DNA of 64,000 bases, taken from assembly GCF_040183065.1 (NCBI RefSeq), contig NC_091131.1, forward strand, positions 14,088,800 to 14,152,799. The letters run 5' to 3'. The notes beneath the pieces were generated by a model. That model was given only the letters and a program-made list of their open reading frames with translations, had not been told where the DNA came from and searched no databases. Below, piece after piece: positions 10,601-19,968 of the stretch (within the stretch, counting starts at the first letter, position 1; every line of letters starts with the position of its first letter). This DNA comes from Periplaneta americana. Taxonomy: Eukaryota; Arthropoda; Insecta; Blattodea; Blattidae. The translations under genes were made by a program, and so were the position numbers.

Positions 10601-11824
10601 GTAGCAAAATTGAGACTGCTTACAGAACACGATTATTTGGCCAAACACTTGAATAAAATAGCAATTTACACAAATCCAAATTGCCCTCTATGCAACAAAG
10701 AAGAAGAAATGACTGAAGATCATCTACAAACCTGTGAAGTTCTACCTGATGGATCCACCACAGAGAAATATTGGAGAGCAAGAACGCTAATGGCTTCGTT
10801 GCCAAAGCCCGGCATTGGATAACAACAACAACATCGACCATGCCGAAATGTAGTAATTATACACCTGGTAGTAGCCCTTTAATGCACCTCATCAAAGTAC
10901 ACCTATTCATTATAATTCAGTTGTTCAGCCAATGAGAAATCACCATTGTACCATTATAAAACCGCAAATATCGATTATTCTCGGATATGCAATCGAAAGA
11001 CAATTAGCGAAAAGTCATGGAGGCTGGAAATCCAATACTGTCGCAGAAGGTTATGTTCTGTTACTATAATAATTAGCGTTAATTGTAAATAATATTCAAA
11101 TAAATTCAATTTGTCATCTCGTTTTTCAATTCTAAATCAATTTCCAGGTTATATCAAGCCTAATGTTCATGTTATTCTCTAGATTATATCAAGGTCAATG
11201 AGATTCGTGCCTCGGAAAAAATCAGTACTTTCGCGTCTGCGCACATCTCACAATTCAGGTCAGTTCCGCTCCTCACTTACATAACCATAACATGAATACT
11301 TATGAATAATTTCAAGTTAGAAATATGGTCGAGCATAAAAAGTTGTATGAAACTTACCTATAATGGTAATTAAGATGCTCGTATGAAAATTATGAAACGA
11401 GCGCAAGCTCTCGTTTCATAAACAAACATACTCGCGTCTTAATTACTACCATTATAAGCTCGTTGCATAATGTACTATTATTTAATCTCTCATAACAATA
11501 TGACTGTTGAAAAGTTGTCATTGATTTTCTGGCTTGCTGAGAGAATAGTATTGAGTAACATGTATGTCACTTATGTTACAGGAGTTGGTGTCGCAGAACT
11601 TCAGTGCTCAGTTGTGGATGCAGTCTGTACTGCAAGTCCTCGGCTCCAAAGGGTCTGCTCCTCGAGGTCAGGACCCCAGCCTTGTGTTCAACATGAAGGG
11701 CAAGAAGATCTCACAAACTGAACTCAGCCCTCTGATGCAGAGCGCTATCCAGAAAGCAGCTGAGTTTGCCAGGAGCCACCTGGCACACGTGGACTCTCAG
11801 GTTCAGTCCTCCAGAACACACTAG
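1449..11824 (+). CDS. AARS2: Alanyl-tRNA synthetase, mitochondrial type, C-terminal part (last four exons; 5' part outside window)
   Basis: Joining 1449-1668, 3696-3844, 7051-7246 and 11582-11824 gives about 267 residues plus stop. AlaRS charges tRNA-Ala with alanine. The first exon opens with EACCGTHVLNTADIRDF, the C-x3-H zinc/editing motif of AlaRS, followed by RSLRAVTG. The CCGTH form, rather than CGGTH, and TTPVLLLAHSEG in exon three resemble the mitochondrial enzyme. The last two exons form the C-Ala domain, ending ELSPLMQSAIQKAAEFARSHL like the vertebrate enzyme plus a short tail. Introns are GT..AG; phases are 2, 0, 2, 0 and all match. The aminoacylation domain must lie left of position 1. 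The gene runs toward kanadaptin, which is on the opposite strand. A cytosolic AARS1 paralogue is the alternative. The family call is certain; the compartment is inferred. Confidence 0.85.
1893..2151 (+). mobile_element. tRNA-derived SINE, family B
   Basis: A tRNA-like head (gtggagtaacggtcagcgcg, B box gggttcgaatcccag) is followed by a body ending aataacccaataaaaa plus a T run. The flanks share tttttatgta at 1883-1892 and 2152-2161. Inverted copies are at 29174-29402, 41621-41880 and, decayed, 59690-59930. Confidence 0.8.
2162..3175. mobile_element. LINE family 1 copy with inverted 5' segment
   Basis: 2573-3175 on + encodes the RNase H end (IPSHCGILGNENADALAKKG) and the CCHC knuckle (CPLCNSNQEMDSEHRKIC), ending attagaaaacaacaac. 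2162-2572 encodes, on -, an upstream part of the same ORF (PRGKPKKYIPFWTENLNLLK), normally between endonuclease and reverse transcriptase. The two meet near 2573. This is the arrangement produced by twin priming. It lies in AARS2 intron 1 of the window. Confidence 0.75.
3696..3844 (+). CDS. AARS2: AARS2 exon, helical linker
   Basis: The acceptor is ttgttgcacag ending at 3695; the donor is gtatgg at 3845. It reads AEVLDGKLHGLKQSLMNSSQ onward to CARGNLR, a charged helical segment matching the coiled linker between editing and C-Ala domains. Length is 149 nt, leaving two bases (AG) of an Arg codon for the next exon. Confidence 0.8.
4087..5226. mobile_element. Non-autonomous Tigger-like element nested in the larger Tigger
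   Basis: The ends are TA|CAGTGAAACCTGTTC and, inward from the right, TA|CAGTGAAACCCGTTC. Subterminal motifs of the type ctgaataatacggaaac recur at both ends. Length is 1140 bp; no transposase reading was recognised. Confidence 0.7.
5376..5561 (-). pseudogene. Tigger transposase N-terminal HTH fragment
   Basis: It reads IIRNVEVNPQITLSQMAKRH, then LPTTSLWVIIKKKEEI and CGSGSTKREK, the CENP-B N-terminal helix-turn-helix pattern of Tigger transposases. Only the DNA-binding end remains; no DDE domain is visible. Confidence 0.65.
5765..6710. mobile_element. LINE family 2 copy, inverted 5' end, 3' end on +
   Basis: 5823-6044 on - reads SRFYKFANYKIFNLFREDRG and GGVVTMIHNSI, an APE-type endonuclease N-terminus. 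6231-6624 on + reads [20 protein letters not shown] and a CLWC..H..C knuckle, the end of the same type of ORF. The opposed orientations again suggest twin priming. It is interrupted by 6082-6214. Confidence 0.7.
6082..6214 (+). mobile_element. Strongly truncated RTE-like LINE 3' end
   Basis: It encodes only [20 protein letters not shown] and the following end of the common RTE-like ORF, then a gtaagtaagtaag tail. The 16-bp target duplication tatggatcaacaattg occurs at 6066-6081 and 6215-6230, inside LINE family 2. Confidence 0.88.
7051..7246 (+). CDS. AARS2: AARS2 exon, start of C-Ala domain
   Basis: The acceptor is ttttccacag ending at 7050; the donor is gtatgg at 7247. The first base completes AG+G. 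It reads DALETEMQALLKGEKQPQF and then STTPVLLLAHSEGLIKARC, aligning by eye with the STSVLLLS stretch of animal mitochondrial AlaRS. The end is in phase 0. Confidence 0.82.
7350..8119 (-). mobile_element. Solo-LTR-like repeat (TG...CA, 770 bp)
   Basis: On - it starts TGTGACAGCGACGTGAG and ends AAAATTTACA, with AATAAA near its 3' end and atatat on both flanks. A second copy in the other orientation is at 45987-47200. No internal retroelement coding region adjoins. The TG-proximal end contains a tRNA T-arm-like palindrome (gtgagttcgaatctcac), so a SINE-related origin is possible. Confidence 0.5.
8686..10069. mobile_element. TIR DNA element with TTA target duplication (Harbinger-like)
   Basis: The ends are AGGTACGGTCACAC and, inward from the right, AGGTAACAGTCACAC; TTA flanks at 8683-8685 and 10070-10072. 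Subterminal inverted tracts contain repeated ctacttttgcagc-type motifs. No transposase was recognised. Removing it restores the FLYWCH reading frame. Confidence 0.72.
8930..9635. mobile_element. Foldback-like element nested in the 8686-10069 element
   Basis: Two arms of about 95 bp are inverted copies: 8930-9018 against 9547-9635 (core aatgtttatttgctacatga on the left, its reverse complement on the right). The exact target duplication was not resolved. The loop between arms is AT-rich, with no coding recognised. Confidence 0.65.
10430..10830 (+). mobile_element. LINE family 1-related 3' fragment
   Basis: It reads LRLLTEHDYLAKHLNKIAIY, then NCPLCNKEEEMTEDHLQTC, the CCHC knuckle, ending GIG* before ataacaacaacaac. 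It parallels the copy at 2573-3175 but is more diverged and frameshifted upstream. Confidence 0.7.
10843..11472 (+). repeat. Palindrome-rich dispersed repeat (copy 1 of 3)
   Basis: It begins tcgaccatgccgaaatgtag and ends gcataatgtactatt. It contains an inner inverted pair (gtaattaaga ... tcttaattac) around cgagcgcaagctctcgtttc. The same order of blocks appears at 48126-48782 (+) and 42727-43370 (-). No transposase is present; likely a non-autonomous DNA element. Confidence 0.65.
11582..11824 (+). CDS. AARS2: AARS2 terminal exon, C-Ala domain and stop
   Basis: The acceptor is ttatgttacag ending at 11581. It reads ELVSQNFSAQLWMQSVLQVL, then a SKGSAPRGQDPS loop where AlaRS has its Gly-rich GGKGGG loop, then ELSPLMQSAIQKAAEFARSHL and a 14-residue tail before TAG at 11822-11824. 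Confidence 0.85.
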   Translation, partial: ELVSQNFSAQLWMQSVLQVLGSKGSAPRGQDPSLVFNMKGKKISQTELSPLMQSAIQKAAEFARSHLAHVDSQVQSSRTH

Positions 11825-11979
11825 GTGTAGCAGAGTGGTGGAGGTGTGGTTGGTAGATGGTAGATTGTATCCTGAGGTCTAATAAGAACTTGTATCTACA
11901 AGGTGGAGTTTTGTAGGGAAGACTGTTGAAGTTTCTATTATTTGTACAGTATGATAGAAATGTATTGTAGTTTCTGAGC

Positions 11980-11985
11980 ATTAAA
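11980..11985 (+). terminator. Candidate poly(A) signal ATTAAA of AARS2
   Basis: ATTAAA lies about 155 nt after the AARS2 stop. AATAAA motifs also occur near 12160. The position is plausible for a 3' UTR end; no transcript evidence is available here. Confidence 0.4.
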
Positions 11986-12600
11986 ATAACATTGTAGAAA
12001 AAACTGTGTGGCACATCACACACTAAACGTCATTTCTTGCAAGTTGAGAGGACGCGAAGACATTCTTTTCCCCCCTCCCTATTCCCCAGATACCGTTAGC
12101 GACCGAGCAGTAGCTGTTACTTCTTATACCTGCACCCCCTACGCTGTACACAGAACAAAATAAAATATTTAATAAAGTACACCAGGGGATATAAAATGCA
12201 GCCATACAGATGTTTGACAATGACTTGTTTCAGTATATTTTAGTGTCATTGTTATAATATTTTCAACTGGCTACTATTAAAATTAACGAATGTTGGTTTG
12301 AATGTTGGGGAGCGACACAGTGCAGATTATCCCAGTGTGTATGTCGCAGTGTAGCAACTAGCGGTGGAGAAAACATTTATCTTTTGTCCTGAGTGGTTTG
12401 AGATTTGTTTCATCCTTACAGTTTACTTCGTAGTGTTTTGTGAATATCGGTATAGGAAATAGTGTACATAGTGTAGTGTTAATTTCTTATATAAGTACAT
12501 AGTTTTTTTTATTTAGGCTTAGGACCGTATTTTATTGTAGTTTGTAAATTATTTAACGAACATTATAGCTTCCAGCAGTGTTATAAAACAAAAAAAGGTA
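11986..12600. other. AT-rich intergenic stretch
   Basis: This is downstream of AARS2. Apart from AATAAA-type motifs near 12160 I recognise no gene or repeat here. Confidence 0.4.
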
Positions 12601-12605
12601 AACCA

Positions 12606-12969
12606 ATGCGAAGTGGTCAGAAGAGATGTGTGTTGAATTTATTACAAACATTATGTGCTGAAAATTCAACTTACAATTTAGAAAAGGTGGCTGAGATGAC
12701 GGGAGTGGGAAAAGCAAGTGTTTATCGCATCAGAAGAGAGGCGAAGATGAATGACAATAAATTAGAGTCCGGTGAAATTTCGCAAAACTGTTCCACTATT
12801 AGAAAAATACGACGAATTCACAAAATCAGCAATAAGATCTAAAGTTCACCAATTCTTTTTTCGTCAAGAACTGCCAACTTTAGATAAAATATTAGGTGCG
12901 GTGAACGGTGATGAAGATAATAGTGATAACAACCTACCAAAATTCTCGAGGTATGTTAATTTAAATTAA
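12606..12969 (+). pseudogene. DDE transposase N-terminal fragment (IS630/Tc1-like)
   Basis: It reads YNLEKVAEMTGVGKASVYRI, an HTH, then after a frame change SAIRSKVHQFFFRQELPTLD and KILGAVNGDED. This DNA-binding end precedes a DDE domain in insect transposases; no DDE domain follows. 12970-13760 beyond it is AT-rich with nothing recognised. Confidence 0.5.
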
Positions 12970-13802
12970 TGCTTGATTTCCGCACAAAACAGATTATGAA
13001 AGTCTATAAAAATATTTCCAGTTCTAATTTTATTATAATGCATGTCATAATACAGGCTTTGTATTATGTTATTATTCATAATTCCACATAAATTCACTGC
13101 ATAGTACTATAATTTGTGTAGCTGAACGTAGAAACGCATTACTACTGGTTCAGTAGACCTATGCTTATTAAGATCGAAATACTTACATTTAATATGTCAG
13201 TTGTAGGCCTGTTTTAGTATTCATTTCTTCTTACGTCACAAGTAACTGTCGTATATTGAACTCATTAAATATTTTAATATGCAAATTATTGATATAGACA
13301 GTAATAAAAATAGAATTGATTTCTTGGTATAGACTTTCGAAATATAGATTTTGACACTTTGTGTTGTAAGTCAATTAGTCGAACGTTAGTAAGATAGACA
13401 GTAGCAGCTTCCCCTTCACTGACGGTAGAGAGTGTGAGTAGAGAGGAAAGCCTATCAACCAAACTGAAATGGGGATTAGTGATGCAATTTCCATGAAATT
13501 TTGGGTAACTGAAGTGCAGCAGAACTTGGAATAACATAATTTCTGAAAAATATTACTATATTAAACCATGTGAGATCTTTTTTTAAGTACAACCCATTTA
13601 TGTGGTTTTTTCTTTTTGCACCATATCATAGATGTAAAAATATTGAATGTTCCAGACCTACATATCAGATTAGGCTTAGTCACCAGAAAAAGCAAGGAAA
13701 AGGGTAGTCTTATCTGTTGAATATGTTACCAAGAGTCATTCCCCAAGACCAGAAAAATTAAGACTGCTTTTATTTGCAGTGGAGACTTATATTCGAGTAA
13801 AG

Positions 13803-14262
13803 ACAAGTAATACTCTTTTCATTGGTTGTGAAACTTGGACTCTCACTTTGAGACAGGAACATAGGTTAAGGGTGTTTGAGAATAAAGTGCTTAGGAAAAT
13901 ATTTGGGGCTAAGAGGGATGAAGTTACAGGAGAATGGAGAAAGTTACACAACGCAGAGCTGCACGCATTGTATACTTCACCTGACATAATTAGGAACATA
14001 AAATCCAGACGTTTGAGATGGGCAGGACATGTAGCACGTATGGGCGAATCCAGAAATGCGTATAGAGTGTTAGTTGGGAGGCCGGAGGGAAAAAGACCTT
14101 TGGGGAGGCCGAGACGTAGATGGGAAGATAATATTAAAATGGATTTGAGGGAGGTGGGATATGATGATAGAGAGTGGATTAATCTTGCTCAGGATAGGGA
14201 TCAATGGCGGGCTTATGTGAGGGCGGCAATGAACCTCTGGGTTCCTTAAAAGCCAGTAAGTA
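13803..14262 (+). mobile_element. RTE-like LINE 3' fragment, first of a tandem pair
   Basis: It reads GCETWTLTLRQEHRLRVFEN, then [17 protein letters not shown] and [20 protein letters not shown], ending MNLWVP and an aagtaagtaa tail. This C-terminal domain follows the reverse transcriptase in RTE-type elements. Similar copies are at 14266-14730, 44080-45091 and 61470-62072. Confidence 0.85.
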
Positions 14263-14265
14263 AGT

Positions 14266-14730
14266 AATACTCTTTTCATTGGTTGTGAAACTTGGACTCT
14301 CACTTTGAGAGAGGAACATAGGTTAAGGGTGTTTGAGAATAAAGTGCTTAGGAAAATATTTGGGGCTAAGAGGGATGAAGTTACAGGAGAATAGAAAAAG
14401 TTACACAACACAGAACTGCACACATTGTATTCTTCACGTGACATAATTAGGAACATTAAATCCAGACGTTTGAGATGGGCAGAGCATGTAGCATGTATGG
14501 GCGAATCCAGAAATGCATATAGAGTGTTAGTTGGGAGACCAGAGGGAAAAAGACCTTTGGGGAGGCCGAGACATAGATGGGAAGATAATATTAAAATGGA
14601 TTTGAGGGAGGTGGGATATGATGGTAGAGACTGGATTAATCTTGCTCAGGATAGGGACCAATGGCGGGCTTATGTGAGGGCGGCAATGAACCTCCGGGTT
14701 CCTTAAAAGCCAGTGAGTAAGTAAGTAGTA
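14266..14730 (+). mobile_element. RTE-like LINE 3' fragment, second of a tandem pair
   Basis: It starts at the same point as the copy at 13803 (aatactcttttcattggttg) and reads the same product, with one stop (gaatag at about 14389) and a few substitutions. The tail is gagtaagtaagtag. Shared left breakpoints show a tandem duplication rather than two insertions. Confidence 0.82.
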
Positions 14731-14800
14731 CTCTTTTTATAGTTTGAGATGTGAGTCTGTTGCGTTGGGAATGTGATTCAGGGACATTGATGATAAGTTG

Positions 14801-15108
14801 GTAAAAAGGTAAACGGTAAAGGTATCCCCGTAACATGCCATAAAGGCACTTGGGGAGGCATGGAGGTAGAGCCCCATGCTTTCCATGACCTCGGCACTAG
14901 AATGAGGTGGTGTGGTGGGCGCCACACTCTGACTGCCTTTTATCCCCGGGAAGGACCCGGTACTCAATTTTATAGGAGGTTGAGTGAACCTCGGGGCCTT
15001 TCTGAAAGTTTGGCAACGAGAAAAAATCCTGTCACCACCTGGGATCGAACCCCGGACCTTCCAGTCTGTAGCCAGCTGCTCTACCAACTGAGCTACTTGG
15101 CTGCCGAT
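14801..15108 (-). mobile_element. tRNA-derived SINE, family A
   Basis: This is the reverse-oriented copy of the 861-1152 element. It has a 12-bp target duplication, gatgataagttg, at 14789-14800 and 15109-15120. The tRNA-like head is at the right end, and the ggtaaacggtaaaggta tail at the left. Confidence 0.88.
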
Positions 15109-15226
15109 GATGATAAGTTGAGGGAAATTAAATTTTTCTGGGGAAATTTTTCAATTGTTTCAACAGAAAAGGGAAATATTGAATATTCTGCCTAAAATTC
15201 GGAGATGTTCATAGTTTGGGAATATA

Positions 15227-15866
15227 CACGGTGAATAAAAAATGGTGCAAAACTGAAAGGACGTTGTGAGAGTTGCAATAATGAGAAACAATTAACAGCT
15301 AAATTATGAAAGCTACTGGTCTCAAGTTTGTGTGTTTACTTTTGTTCATTCATATCGTCATTGATAGAGACGTAATGTAGTGCTACATAAGATAATAAAG
15401 GTAGAAGAAGCTTAGTGTGTGTTTGAATTCGCACAAACAGGAGTCATTGTGACAGTCCAACGAAACTGGGTTGTTCGACAGTACCTGAATGACATCCTAC
15501 CACAATGTTGGATTGGGCATGCAGCAAGCAATTGTCTGACCTCCCTGATCGCCGGACCTAACATCCTGCGACTTCTTTTTTTGTGAGGGTACATTAAAGA
15601 CTCCGTGTATGTTCCCCCCCTTGCCAACTGAGCTGAATGACCTGAATCAATGCAGCAGTGGAGTCAATAACAGATGACATGCTTACACTAGAGTACCGTC
15701 TCGAAATCTGTCGTGTCACCAACAGGGGTCATACTGAACACTTGTAGTGCAGGTAAAAAAAGAACTTGGACAGTTAATGTGTTGTTTCGAGACAAAGTTA
15801 TTTTTAGTTTGTTTACTTTCGAATAAATCAGTATTAATTTTGCACCATCCTTTTTTAATTATGGTG
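15227..15866 (+). mobile_element. Internally deleted Tc1/IS630-like DNA element
   Basis: Terminal repeats at TA sites contain atggtgcaaaac (left) and, inward from the right, atggtgcaaaatt. Inside on +, broken frames read ILPQCWIGHAA, GYIKDSVYVPPLPTELNDLN and CRVTNRGHTEHL, the C-terminus of an insect DDE transposase family. 640 bp is far short of a full element. Confidence 0.6.
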
Positions 15867-15954
15867 TATAACAAGATTTATAACATTAACAAGCCATTAT
15901 CTCTGAGAAAATTAAATTAAGTTCTTTTATATTTCATACTACACTTACAACTTA

Positions 15955-16140
15955 CTTACTTACTTACTGGCTTTTAAGGAACCCACAGGTTCATTGCTGC
16001 CCTCACATAAGCCCGCCATTGGTCCCTATCCTGTGCAAGATTAATCCAGTCTCTACCATCATATCCTACCTCCCTCAAATCCATTTTAATATCTTCCCAT
16101 CTACGTCTCAGCCTCCTCAAAGATCTTTTCCTCTCCAGTC
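15955..16140 (-). mobile_element. RTE-like LINE 3' end
   Basis: A copy of the same C-terminal end as 14266-14730, starting from the cttacttacttactgg tail and ending at about 16140, where similarity stops. It is truncated and diverged. Confidence 0.75.
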
Positions 16141-16199
16141 TCCCAGGTATTTCATACTATGCATAATGAAATTATCAGACTGAATAAGTAATATTCATC

Positions 16200-16700
16200 C
16201 ATTCACAGTTTTCTGCCCAAAGACAGGTCTTTCACTGCAAACCTAGCATTCTCCAGTCTTTATTTTCTGCCTTCCTCTTAGTCTCCGCATATGATCTATA
16301 TAATCTTAATGTCTTTTATCATCTGATAACTTCTTCTGCCCCGAACTCTACTCCCGTTCACCATTCCTTCCAGTGCATCCTTCAGTACGCAGTTTCTTCT
16401 CAGCCAGTGACCCAGCCAATTCCTTTTTCTCTTCCTGATCAGTTTCAGCATTATTCTTTCTTCACCCACTCTTTCCAACACAGCTTCGTTTCTTATTATG
16501 TCTGTCCATTCCACACGCTCCATTCTTCTCCATATCCACACTTCAAATCCTTCTAGTCACTTCTCTTCACTTCGTCGTAATGTCCATGTTTCTGCCCCAT
16601 ACAATGCTACACTCCACACAAAGCACTTCACTAGTCTCTTCCTTTGTTCTTTCTCCAGATGTCCGCAATGGTGCTTCTTTTTGTATTAAAAGCTTTCTTT
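16200..16700 (-). mobile_element. Second RTE-like LINE lineage, C-terminal fragment
   Basis: On - it reads WIWRRMERVEWTDIIRNEAV, then LIRKRKRNWLGHWLRRNCVL and MVNGSRVRGRRSYQMI. The RW/NWLGH and RGRR motifs are those of the RTE-type C-terminal domain, but the family differs from the common copies here. Frames upstream are broken. Confidence 0.65.
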
Positions 16701-16740
16701 GCCATTGCTACTCCTTTAAATTAAATTAATAAATTTTCAC

Positions 16741-17735
16741 ACCACAATTTTAGGGACCAAAAATGTTCATAAAGGAACATAATATGTTTATTTAATTGTT
16801 TCCAATAATAGTTTTCAGTGATTATTTTCATATTTTTCTACAATGTCGAGGAAATTCGGATATGAGAAGAATTCCAATTGAAAGGAAAAGGAAAATTTTG
16901 CCAGAAGGACACTTATCAAGGAGACACTGATGTTACAAGTTGAGCTTGCTCGATTGGGGACCAAATCTGCAAAGCAATTGAAATGAAAGAGCATGAAGTA
17001 TCACAGTCACTAATATTTCTTTATTCAGCTTGTCAGATATAAATAGACTTCTATAAACAGGCATTGAATCAGTGCATAACAAAATACTGTAGTGATTATA
17101 AAATACACTTATATAACAAGATTTTCACATCTGACCAGCATTGTAATTAATGATAATACAATAGAAAATAGAATATCCTGATACACTAAGGACTGAGATC
17201 AACTGATAGGACCATTCTAGAAGGGAATTAACTATGAGTATGATTACATTTTAAGGTTACATAAAGTGTCGAGAAGCTTAATAAATGGAGGTTATTACTA
17301 AAACTTCGCGTCAGATGTGTACTGTAAGCTAGGACACATGTTTGTTGCACTAAAGAAAATGACAGTCACATCTGGAACATAACATTACATATGACCTTCT
17401 CATAATGTTAATTTGTGGGCATGAAACTAATAGATTTCCACGAAAGAGACTAAAAATTAAGGATCATATCTGGAACAGAATATCGTTGCTTCAAAGTGCA
17501 AATACTCATAATCCTTAAATTTTCGAAATTGAGTTTCAGGTACCGTTGAATTCGTTTTAAGTGATGCACATTACCTGCAAAATCTCGTAAACCTCAATTT
17601 GATATTAACCACGGAAGGATAAAAATTTCAATACAACATAAGCCAGAAATTATTGGTGACAAAGAACAGTCTTTTTCTTCCACTGTGAAATTATGATTTT
17701 GTGGGATATGAACATTTGCACCTTACACAACGATA
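16741..17735. other. AT-rich intergenic stretch
   Basis: I see no coding potential, tRNA-like head or clear terminal repeats here. Confidence 0.4.
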
Positions 17736-17739
17736 CATT

Positions 17740-18803
17740 GGGTGGTAAGAATAAACATGAGTATATAGTATATACTGGACTTTTTTTTAGTAAATACTCT
17801 TATTAGTAAAAATAAAAACATTTGAGTACCTACTCATTTTTGATTATATACTCATAACATGGAAGCATAGTAGAATATACTCAAGCGTCCATCTTATACA
17901 GAATATATACTCATGCTTGATGAGAATAAAAGCTAGTATATTCTCATATTTATAAGTTCGTTCTCATGTTATTCTGAGTATGGTTTGTAGCAGGCTCCAT
18001 TCTGAGTATTTGTTGATTTGTTTTCAGTTTAAAGTTAAATAAAAAAAAAAAATGGCATAATTTATGAACGATGTAGTGCCTCATGGAAAAATATAGAAAA
18101 AGACGTGAACTTCAGAAGCCTTTAACGCTTCACAAAAGTAAATGTGAAATTGGTTAAACACGTATTTGTTATTCATAAAAAACATAACCTATAAAATTAT
18201 GAATGACTATTAAATTATAAAGTTAGATTGTATTGTTAAATATAATTAACAATTACAGTTTATTTTGTAAAATTTGAATTGCAAAATGTAATTACTTGTA
18301 ACTTTAAAATTATACATATATATAAAACTGCTCCATAATAAAAAAAAAAACAATTAGCATAACTGGAATTCTAGAAATGGATTGTAATCTCTATTCAACA
18401 TCCCGTAACGACTATTTCCCAGTACTATTTTCTTGTTTTCTGTTTTATTAACGTCACTTATCTGATTCATTCTCTCTTTCATATTTATTTATTTATTTAT
18501 CCATTATCAAAATTTACAAAAAGCAAAACACAAACCACTACAGCATGCCGCTAGCATGTGAAAGTCTATAAAAAAAACTGAGCATCACGGTGCAATGTGG
18601 TCAAAGAGGATAGGTAACACGAGTATATACTAAATGTTAAACGATCAAGAAGGCTGTAGAGATGAGTATATATTCACGTTAGGCAGAATGTCTTTATTCT
18701 TACGGAAATGAGTATGTTCCAGTGGTTACGAGTATATAATCATAGGAAGTGCTCATACTCACAGTACAAACCTTGAGAAAGTACTTAAGCTTTATTCTTA
18801 CTA
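17740..18803. repeat. Possible non-autonomous DNA element with GAGTATAT motifs
   Basis: The left end has ggtaagaataaa; the right end gives tagtaagaataaa on the opposite strand. Both ends contain many actcat/gagtata motifs in inverted orientation, and a dyad-like pattern runs inward. Boundaries and target duplication are not resolved. There is no coding sequence. 18804-19105 is plain AT-rich DNA. Confidence 0.4.
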
Positions 18804-19105
18804 TCCATAGTATCTGATTTTTAAGATTAATTAGATTTATCCATTTTAATTTATTCGAACTGAACTGAACTAATGGACTTTCAGAAAAGAAAAAAAAAAA
18901 TATATATATGTATCACACTTGAACATAACAAGTTGCGTATGATCTGTAACATTTGGATTTACTCGGAATTTCAAAAGAAGAGAAGAAAAATAAGATCATA
19001 TCTGACATGTAACATGTTGCATTTGTTCTTCTATAACATCTGGATTGATTCGTAAAAACTCAACTAATACATTCTGAATCAAATTATGTACTCAAACAGC
19101 AACTA

Positions 19106-19694
19106 CAGACGTGGACAAATTATTAGCAAAATTGAAGATTTTTATTATATATTTTTACAAAACATGATTCTTCAATTAAGACTACAGTTGACATTTTTGT
19201 GTATTTCCAAATTATTAGCAAAATTGAAGATTTGTATTGTATATTTTTAGAAAATTTGACTCTTCAATTTGGACTACATTTGATATTTTTGCATATTTAC
19301 AAATCATTAGCAAAACTGAAGGTTTTTATTATATATTTTTATAAAATTCGATTCTTCAATTTGGAATACAGTTGACATTTTGGATATTTCCAAATTATTA
19401 GCAAAATTGAAGATTTTTATTTTACAGTTTTACAAAATTTGACTCTTCAATTTAGACTGTAGTTGACATTTTTGCTAATTTACAAATTATTAACAAAATT
19501 GAAGATTTTTATTATATATTTTTACAAAATTAAGCTCTTCAATTTAAACTACAGTTTAAATTTTGCATATTTTTGTCTACTGTAATGATAGAAATATGTA
19601 AAATTGTCAATTGTAGTCTAAACTGAAAAGTCAAATTTTGTAAACAGAATTATCATAAAAATCGTCAATTTTGTTAATAATTTGTCCACGTCTG
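19106..19694. mobile_element. Tc1-like non-autonomous element with internal 92-bp tandem repeats (copy 1)
   Basis: The ends are TA|CAGACGTGGACAAATTATTA on both sides (inward). The interior is about five tandem units of about 92 bp, each with aaattattagcaaaa and gactcttcaattt. Copy 2, with seven units, is at 38461-39238. It lies just beyond the kanadaptin stop codon. Confidence 0.75.
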
Positions 19695-19851
19695 TAATTC
19701 CCTTAGATATTAAATAGCATTATTTACCATTTACGTAACAATAAACATTTTCTTTTGTCATACAAATATTAATCTCTCAAGAATATTATAAAGTATTCCT
19801 TCAAAAAAAATGCGACTGGCTGAAAAAAATTAATATTATACCGAAACAAAT

Positions 19852-19968
19852 TCAGTAGCCATATTTCTCATTAAGTTTTGTTCTGCCGTCTCCAGTCTGG
19901 CCCTCTGGTGGCACCCAGACTGAGTAATCAGGGTCCGAAGGATCATAATCTGCCTTCTGTCGACTTGC
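19852..19968 (-). CDS. SLC4A1AP: Kanadaptin terminal exon 10
   Basis: Residues 722-759 and TGA at 19852-19854. It reads [20 protein letters not shown], then [18 protein letters not shown], nearly the same as the vertebrate C-terminus. The acceptor tcgttacag precedes 19968. A Tc1-like element begins about 160 bp beyond the stop. Confidence 0.96.
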   Translation of the reverse strand, partial: ASRQKADYDPSDPDYSVWVPPEGQTGDGRTKLNEKYGY

